From an uncultured Parabacteroides sp. (GTDB lineage Bacteria > Bacteroidota > Bacteroidia > Bacteroidales > Tannerellaceae): DNA of 10,869 nt. Position numbers and translations under genes: made by a program. Shown one piece after another: positions 6,094 through 10,869 of the stretch. The stretch covers positions 1-10,869 of the forward strand of contig NZ_CABUOD010000075.1 of assembly GCF_902493135.1 (NCBI RefSeq), given 5' to 3'. The notes under the pieces were generated by a model that was not told the origin of the DNA, did no database searches, and was given only the letters and a program-made list of their open reading frames with translations. Every line of letters starts with the position of its first letter. Position 1 is the first letter of the stretch.

Positions 6094-7365
6094 TTATTCT
6101 TCGGTATATCTGACAATTGTTTGCTCACGGTCAGGACCGACTGAAACGATCTTGATCGGCACTTCCAGCTCTTCTTCAAGGAAAGAGATGTAAGCATTGA
6201 ACTCTTCGGGGAATTCGTCTTCGCTCTGCATCTTCGTCATGTCGACATTCCAACCCGGCATTTCCACATATACCGGTTCGATGCCTTCGTTGATTTCAAA
6301 CGGGAACTCTGTTATTTCTTCACCATTGACTTTATAGGCAACGCAAGCTTTCACTGTTTCAAAGCCATCCAGCACATCACTCTTCATCATGATCAGTTTC
6401 GTCACACCGTTGATCATGATTGCATATTTCAGCGCAACCAGGTCAATCCAGCCACAACGGCGTTCGCGTCCGGTCACCGCACCATATTCATGTCCGATCT
6501 GACGGATCTTGCTACCAGTCTCATCGAACAACTCTGTCGGGAACGGACCGCTACCGACACGCGTACAATAGGCTTTAAAGATACCATACACCTCGCCGAT
6601 GTTACGCGGGGAAACCCCCAAACCTGTACAGCAACCTGCACAAATCGTATTGGAAGAAGTCACAAACGGATAAGAACCGAAGTCGATATCCAGCATCGTG
6701 CCCTGTGCACCTTCAGCCAAAACAGACCTGCCTTCTTTCAGATAATTATTGACAACATGTTCGCTATCGATCAAACGGAACTGTTTCAGATAATCCAAAG
6801 CCTTGAACCATTGCGCTTCCAGTTCGGTAATATCATATTCATAATTCAGAGAACGCAGAATTGCTTCATGTCTTGCTTTTGCAGCAGCATACTTTTCATC
6901 GAAATTATGCAACAGGTCGCCTACGCGCAAGCCGTTACGGCTGATCTTATCCGTGTAAGTCGGGCCGATACCTTTACCGGTCGTACCGATTTTGCCCGAA
7001 CCTTTCGCCGCTTCGTAAGCAGCATCCAATATACGGTGAGTAGGCAAGATCAAATGAGCTTTCTTAGAGATACACAGTTGTTGGGTCAGGTCGTGTCCGC
7101 TGGCAGCAAGCGCTTCCGCTTCCTGCTGGAACAACAACGGATCCAGTACGACACCGTTACCGATAACGTTTACCTTGCCTCCCTGGAAAATACCGGAGGG
7201 GATGGAACGTAACACATACTTTTCACCGTTAAATTCCAAAGTATGTCCAGCATTGGGACCTCCCTGAAAACGAGTTATCACATCGTAATTCGGAGTTAAA
7301 ACGTCGACAACTTTTCCTTTGCCTTCGTCACCCCACTGCAATCCTAATAGAACGTCAACTTTCAT
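6094..7365 (-). CDS. purA: Adenylosuccinate synthetase
   Basis: Encodes 423 residues. The enzyme makes adenylosuccinate from IMP, aspartate and GTP, the first committed step from IMP to AMP in the cytosol. The GTP-binding P-loop GDEGKGK is at 12-18, with the catalytic Asp13, and His41 lies in NAGHTL. IMP- and substrate-binding segments are GTTGKGIGPTYTDK (127-140), EGAQGTMLDIDFG (218-230) and TGRERRCGW (298-306). KSDVLDG (328-334) and GPDREQTI (410-417) complete the nucleotide site. Length and motif order are normal. It starts 30 bp after the Fur-family gene with no recognisable promoter between them, so it is probably cotranscribed with that regulator, and it ends at a strong terminator. Confidence 0.98.
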   Translation of the reverse strand: MKVDVLLGLQWGDEGKGKVVDVLTPNYDVITRFQGGPNAGHTLEFNGEKYVLRSIPSGIFQGGKVNVIGNGVVLDPLLFQQEAEALAASGHDLTQQLCISKKAHLILPTHRILDAAYEAAKGSGKIGTTGKGIGPTYTDKISRNGLRVGDLLHNFDEKYAAAKARHEAILRSLNYEYDITELEAQWFKALDYLKQFRLIDSEHVVNNYLKEGRSVLAEGAQGTMLDIDFGSYPFVTSSNTICAGCCTGLGVSPRNIGEVYGIFKAYCTRVGSGPFPTELFDETGSKIRQIGHEYGAVTGRERRCGWIDLVALKYAIMINGVTKLIMMKSDVLDGFETVKACVAYKVNGEEITEFPFEINEGIEPVYVEMPGWNVDMTKMQSEDEFPEEFNAYISFLEEELEVPIKIVSVGPDREQTIVRYTEE

Positions 7366-7395
7366 CGTTTATATATTATATAGATGTTAATATTC

Positions 7396-7854
7396 TTACT
7401 TCTTCCGCTGAAGCCGGTATTTACATTTACTGCACAAGCCGTAAATATAAAGCGCATGATATTCCGGAGTGAAACGTGTCACCTTCAAATTGTCTACATC
7501 TTTTTTCAAAGTTGCATCCTTCAGCTCCCGGATCGCTCCGCATTTCGTACAGATCAGATGCGAATGGGTCTCCGCCAATATCCGCAATTCATACTGTACA
7601 GCCTGGGAAGTCAACTGATGGCGCACAATCATACCGCTGTCTACCAATACATCAAGCGTATTATAAACAGTCGCCCGACTGACATGAAAATTCATTTCCT
7701 CCAATTTCTGATGAAGCAAACACATATCGAAATGACCGGGGAAACTGCATATACACTCCAATATGGCATACCGTTCCTCCGTCTTTCGTAGTTTTTTCTC
7801 GGCAAGATACCTGGTGAACAGGTCTTGCATCTCTGTGTACTTTTTTGCATCCAT
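7396..7854 (-). CDS. Fur/PerR-family metal-dependent transcriptional repressor
   Basis: Encodes 152 residues, normal for Fur-family regulators, which bind DNA as dimers when loaded with a regulatory metal or, in PerR, lose binding on peroxide oxidation. A winged-helix domain contains the recognition helix SRATVYNTLDVLVDSG (59-74). The dimerisation half carries THSHLICTKCG (96-106), with metal-type His97 and His99, and two CxxC pairs (102/105 and 141/144) for a structural zinc. His41 (PGHFD) sits where PerR has its oxidised His37. Whether it is Fur, PerR or Zur cannot be settled by eye. The open frame reaches 7884, but that upstream start overlaps the promoter -7 box, so Met at 7854 is chosen. 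It precedes purA by 30 bp. Confidence 0.93.
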   Translation of the reverse strand: MDAKKYTEMQDLFTRYLAEKKLRKTEERYAILECICSFPGHFDMCLLHQKLEEMNFHVSRATVYNTLDVLVDSGMIVRHQLTSQAVQYELRILAETHSHLICTKCGAIRELKDATLKKDVDNLKVTRFTPEYHALYIYGLCSKCKYRLQRKK

Positions 7855-7881
7855 CTTCAAGTTGCGACTCCACGCGACCGA

Positions 7882-7911
7882 CAAAGTTAGCGCATTTATT
7901 TTAAACGCAAA
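7882..7911 (-). promoter_or_regulatory. Promoter of the Fur-family gene (and probably purA)
   Basis: TTTG (7908-7911) lies 18 nt before a perfect TAACTTTG box (7882-7889), one nucleotide short of the usual 19-21 spacing. Transcription should start near 7875, only about 20 nt before the chosen start codon. The promoter fills the 60-bp gap behind the AlkD-like gene, so any autoregulatory operator must overlap it. Confidence 0.65.
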
Positions 7912-7914
7912 GCC

Positions 7915-8598
7915 TTAACGGCAATATTCAAATTCAAATTTTAAATCATTATATATTTCCTGTCCTTCGGGCGTCTTCATAAATTCAGGGAATTCGTCGA
8001 ACCCGCCCAGCATTTGCCGCGCCTGTTCCGCCGACTGCCTTCCATAAAATTTCATCGCTTTCACCGCAGCCTGCTTTTCTTTGAAAGTCGCCCCGAAATC
8101 AGGCCAGGCTACCGTACGCATACATTCCACAATAAATGCGGCCCTCACCGGTGCAATCAGTTCCTTTCCTTCCTTAAACAGTTCGGCCCAGACAAGATAA
8201 GCCACCGTACGTGCATATTCGTCTTCCACATTAAAAATCAGTCCGAGCAGCAGATTCTCCACATCCGGCAACTTATAAAACAAATTATGGCTGCACTGCT
8301 CCGCAATTTCCAAATAAGGGATTTCCTTCACCCATTGCCCCGCCTTCCGGGACGAGAATTCGTCCACCGGTTGCAAGAGAGAAGCCAAGATCTTGAATTC
8401 ACGAATATCTTCTTTCCATAAAGCGGCAGCCAGTTCGGAATCCGGTCTATGCGTAGCGGCAACCTCTTTGATTTCAGGCAGAGGTACACCGAAATTCAAT
8501 TTGTAGACAATACCTTTCTCCCTCATGCTGGTGGAGATCACACCATTCATCGCCAGGCGAAGCTGGGTCCGTATCTCTTTTAATTCATCTTCTAACAT
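7915..8598 (-). CDS. AlkD-like HEAT-repeat protein (DNA alkylation repair family)
   Basis: Encodes 227 residues, all predicted helical, resembling the DNA alkylation repair (AlkD) family of HEAT-like repeat glycosylases. The family-like stretches are YKLNFGVPLPEIKEVA (32-47), LAAALWKEDIREFKILAS (56-73), with the tryptophan-centred helix typical of AlkD, and the following repeats. In AlkD a WDxVD-type motif provides the aromatic residue and the catalytic Asp. Here the corresponding place seems to read PYLEIAEQ (94-101), without a WD pair, so base-excision activity is doubtful. The alignment was made by eye. It starts 8 bp after the DPP III stop codon, so the two are probably translated from one mRNA. 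No signal peptide is visible, so it should be cytosolic. Confidence 0.72.
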   Translation of the reverse strand: MLEDELKEIRTQLRLAMNGVISTSMREKGIVYKLNFGVPLPEIKEVAATHRPDSELAAALWKEDIREFKILASLLQPVDEFSSRKAGQWVKEIPYLEIAEQCSHNLFYKLPDVENLLLGLIFNVEDEYARTVAYLVWAELFKEGKELIAPVRAAFIVECMRTVAWPDFGATFKEKQAAVKAMKFYGRQSAEQARQMLGGFDEFPEFMKTPEGQEIYNDLKFEFEYCR

Positions 8599-8606
8599 GT
8601 GCTTTA

Positions 8607-10670
8607 TTATTCATTGTAAGACGGTAAAAACGAATACTCCTTACTGTAACGCAACATTTGTTCGGCATATCCTTCAGTATAATCCAACACAATATCCGTT
8701 ACTTCTCCCTTATCGTCCTTGACTTCCTTCATCATAGGATTCACAAATCCCTTATACGGAGCCAGGTTCAGCTTGGCATAACGCTCCAGCACTTCGGCAT
8801 GAAGAGCCGGATCGACCTTTACGGCATATTCTTCCACCAGTTTCTTTCCGGCGGCAAAATCGCCTTCGCTCTTGATACGCTGTACTTCCGCCAGCAAAGT
8901 TCCGAACAGTTCGCGCAGTTTGGCATAATCACCCACAACCACGTATGTCTTGCCATCCCGCCGTTTCAGTTCGATCACGTTATCGGCCTTTCCTTTTTCA
9001 TACACCCATTTGGCGATCAGCTGGCGGTTACGCATATGGGCTTCTTCAATATTTTTGCCCAGCTCGATCCGGACCAGCTGCGTCATCAGGCCGTTCATTA
9101 TATATTTATAATATTCGGCTTTATAGGCTTCGGCATCCGGCACAAGTCCGAGTTCCACCAGCTTGGCATCTCCGAGATAGTACAAACCGAAAAGATCGGC
9201 ACGCGCCTCTTCCAATGTCGAACTGTATGCCTTCAAAGCATCCGGATCGGTATCGGGAAGCAATCTGCCGGAACCATGTCCCAGGCATTCATGCAAATCG
9301 GTATGCAGATTGTCGGTGATAAATCCGTATTTCTTCAATCCCTCGCGCTCCTTATCGCTCCAGACAAATTCTTCATTGAAGCCATTCCCCAGAGAAGCTC
9401 TGTCGTATGCCTCGGTGATATTCTCGATCGTAACGGATTTCGAACCATGATCGCGGCGGATCCAGTCGGCATTCGGGAGGTTTATACCGATCGGGGTTGC
9501 CGGATAGCAATCGCCTCCCAACATGGAAACCGTAATCACTTTGGCACTGACACCTTTCACCTTTTCTTTCTTAAACCGTTTATCTACCGGCGAATGATCT
9601 TCGAACCATTGTGCATTGTCGCTGATCACTTTCGTCCGCTTCGTCGCCTCCTTGTTTATAAAGTTCACGGTCGATTCCCAACTGGCTTTCATTCCTAACG
9701 GATCACCGTATGTTTCGATAAAGCCGTTTACAAAGTCGACCTCCGAAGCCGTATCTTCCACCCACAGGATCGAATAGGCGTCAAAGGTTTTCAGGTCGCC
9801 GGTCTGATAGTACTCGATCAGTTTCCCGATGATTGCTTTTTGCGCATCGTTCTCGGCAAAAGCCACGGCTTTCTGCAATTCCGACACGATCTTTTCGATT
9901 GCCGGCGAATAGAGGCCGCCTACTTTCCACACTTTTTCGACCAGCTTGCCGTTCTCTTTTACCAGACGACTGTTCAAGCCGTACGAGATCGGAGAAATCG
10001 TATCTTTCCCGGCTTTCATCCGGGCATAGAAATCCTCGACCTCTTCCTGGGTAACTCCTTCGCCATAATAATTGTTGGCCGAAGCCCGGATCAGGTCGAC
10101 ATCGCCACTTTGCACCGTACGTTTCGCCATCACACCCGGATCAAAGATCACAGGGCTAATCCCGGCGACAAACTGTTCCACCGTCTGCCCTTCACGTAGC
10201 GGAAGTGCGGAAGCCTCAACCCCGGAGACGCAAGTACGGAAGGATTCGGGAGTAAAGCCGGGAACGAATTTATCTTCCGCATAATGGTGATGAATACCGT
10301 TGGCAAACCAAACCCGCTTCAGATAAGTCTCCAAAGCAACAAACTGCGGATCTGTACGATCTCCTTTATAGCCGGTATAAACAGCCTCCAGCGTACGGCG
10401 GATCGGCAGATTATAACGGCAGTTCTGGTCGAACAGGATATCCCGGCCCATCTGGGCGGCTTCCGACAAATGGTATAATAATTGTTTCTGCTTCAAAGAA
10501 AGGGATTCGAATCCCGGAACCTGATAACGCAGTATCTGAAGATCAGCAAACTGATCCACGACATAATTGAAATCATCCTGTAGAGATGCACGGTCGTGTG
10601 TCTCTACCTTCTGCCCCGTACAGGCAGTCATAGCCATTGCAGTCATAAGCGATAACATTATATTTCTCAT
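8607..10670 (-). CDS. Dipeptidyl peptidase III (M49 zinc peptidase), predicted lipoprotein
   Basis: Encodes 687 residues of family M49, which removes dipeptides from the N terminus of short peptides. The zinc motif HECLGH lies at 460-465 (His460 and His465 as ligands, Glu461 catalytic), and TLEEARAD (485-492) supplies the third ligand, Glu488. Bacteroides thetaiotaomicron DPP III has the same HECLGH variant with Cys in the motif. The start MRNIMLSLMTAMAMTAC looks like a lipoprotein signal with Cys17, so the enzyme is probably anchored in the envelope, where it could trim peptides arriving in the periplasm. The frame is open to 10721, but the extension overlaps the promoter, so Met at 10670 is used. 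The AlkD-like gene follows 8 bp downstream. Confidence 0.94.
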   Translation of the reverse strand: MRNIMLSLMTAMAMTACTGQKVETHDRASLQDDFNYVVDQFADLQILRYQVPGFESLSLKQKQLLYHLSEAAQMGRDILFDQNCRYNLPIRRTLEAVYTGYKGDRTDPQFVALETYLKRVWFANGIHHHYAEDKFVPGFTPESFRTCVSGVEASALPLREGQTVEQFVAGISPVIFDPGVMAKRTVQSGDVDLIRASANNYYGEGVTQEEVEDFYARMKAGKDTISPISYGLNSRLVKENGKLVEKVWKVGGLYSPAIEKIVSELQKAVAFAENDAQKAIIGKLIEYYQTGDLKTFDAYSILWVEDTASEVDFVNGFIETYGDPLGMKASWESTVNFINKEATKRTKVISDNAQWFEDHSPVDKRFKKEKVKGVSAKVITVSMLGGDCYPATPIGINLPNADWIRRDHGSKSVTIENITEAYDRASLGNGFNEEFVWSDKEREGLKKYGFITDNLHTDLHECLGHGSGRLLPDTDPDALKAYSSTLEEARADLFGLYYLGDAKLVELGLVPDAEAYKAEYYKYIMNGLMTQLVRIELGKNIEEAHMRNRQLIAKWVYEKGKADNVIELKRRDGKTYVVVGDYAKLRELFGTLLAEVQRIKSEGDFAAGKKLVEEYAVKVDPALHAEVLERYAKLNLAPYKGFVNPMMKEVKDDKGEVTDIVLDYTEGYAEQMLRYSKEYSFLPSYNE

Positions 10671-10718
10671 ATACGAACTTTTAGCTTTTCCTATATTATT
10701 ATTTAAAAGGTTCCCTCG

Positions 10719-10726
10719 CAAAGGTA
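10719..10726 (-). promoter_or_regulatory. -7 box of the DPP III promoter
   Basis: TACCTTTG is a perfect Bacteroidales -7 box, the same octamer as at hisS. No TTTG is found at the right distance upstream, so the -33 element is poor. The start would be near 10712, with an A/T-rich leader of about 42 nt. The box overlaps the possible upstream start codon at 10721 and so supports the start at 10670. Confidence 0.6.
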
Positions 10727-10751
10727 CAGATATTTCGGGAATTGTACAGGC

Positions 10752-10868
10752 TTATCCCTTATATTCGCACAAAATTAGCAGCCTGCCGGCAATTGTCGGT
10801 AAAGGTTCGCCCTGCAGACTTGCATCTATTTTATTCTCTGCAATACCGTATATGTTTTCGACAATGTC
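10752..10868 (-). CDS. C-terminal fragment of an unidentified protein, cut by the window edge
   Basis: A minus-strand frame is open from the window edge to a TAA at 10752-10754 and encodes 38 residues beginning DIVENIYGIAENKID and ending AGRLLILCEYKG. It has balanced protein-like composition and stops 25 bp before the DPP III -7 box, the tight spacing seen elsewhere here. The same-strand orientation also fits. I do not recognise the family. The fragment is short, so a chance open frame remains possible. Confidence 0.5.
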   Translation of the reverse strand, partial: DIVENIYGIAENKIDASLQGEPLPTIAGRLLILCEYKG

Positions 10869-10869
10869 G

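Noticed and set aside
7366..7395. Separate purA promoter or purine riboswitch between the Fur-family gene and purA
   Set aside because: The gap is only 30 bp, A/T-rich, with no TAnnTTTG box and no room for a riboswitch.
8658..9698. 346-codon plus-strand open frame opposite the DPP III gene
   Set aside because: Antisense shadow of a well-conserved M49 gene, including its HECLGH region; His/Phe/Ile/Gln-rich composition and no start signals.
1..10869. Mobile element, CRISPR array, phage or defence island
   Set aside because: No transposase, integrase, regularly spaced repeats, long terminal inverted repeats or defence genes are present; the genes are mainly core metabolism and protein maintenance.

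Overview
This window comes from a Bacteroidales chromosome, most likely Parabacteroides or a close relative. The evidence is the protein sequences (a GroEL ending in a Gly/Met tail, a 451-residue class II HisRS, an M49 peptidase with HECLGH), several exact or near-exact Bacteroidales housekeeping promoters (TTTG, about 19 nt, TAnnTTTG), A-rich leaders without strong Shine-Dalgarno sites, and lipoprotein signals on two exported enzymes. The genus is inferred from memory of these families, not from a search.

Every supported gene lies on the minus strand, so transcription runs from high to low coordinates. In that order: the last 38 codons of an unidentified gene (10752-10868); a lipoprotein dipeptidyl peptidase III and an AlkD-like HEAT-repeat protein 8 bp apart (8607-10670, 7915-8598); a Fur/PerR-type repressor and purA 30 bp apart (7396-7854, 6094-7365), closed by a long-stem terminator; a membrane zinc metallopeptidase (5284-5970) and hisS (3882-5237), each with its own promoter candidate; a GH30 lipoprotein glycosidase whose start lies just behind the hisS terminator (2388-3818); the groES-groEL operon (1895-2164, 214-1851) with a strong terminator; and the 5' part of tRNA-Leu(CAG) (1-53) with its own promoter.

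The content is mostly core housekeeping: protein folding, His-tRNA charging, AMP synthesis, metal- or peroxide-responsive regulation and peptide turnover. I see no mobile element, CRISPR array, phage gene or novel multigene system. The most interesting DNA is the 223-bp interval upstream of groES. It holds a correctly spaced sigma-54-type -24/-12 element preceded by four copies of TGTCAG/CTGACA and a 16-bp near-palindrome, which suggests activator-dependent control of the chaperonin operon. Gaps between genes are all under 300 bp and their contents are listed.
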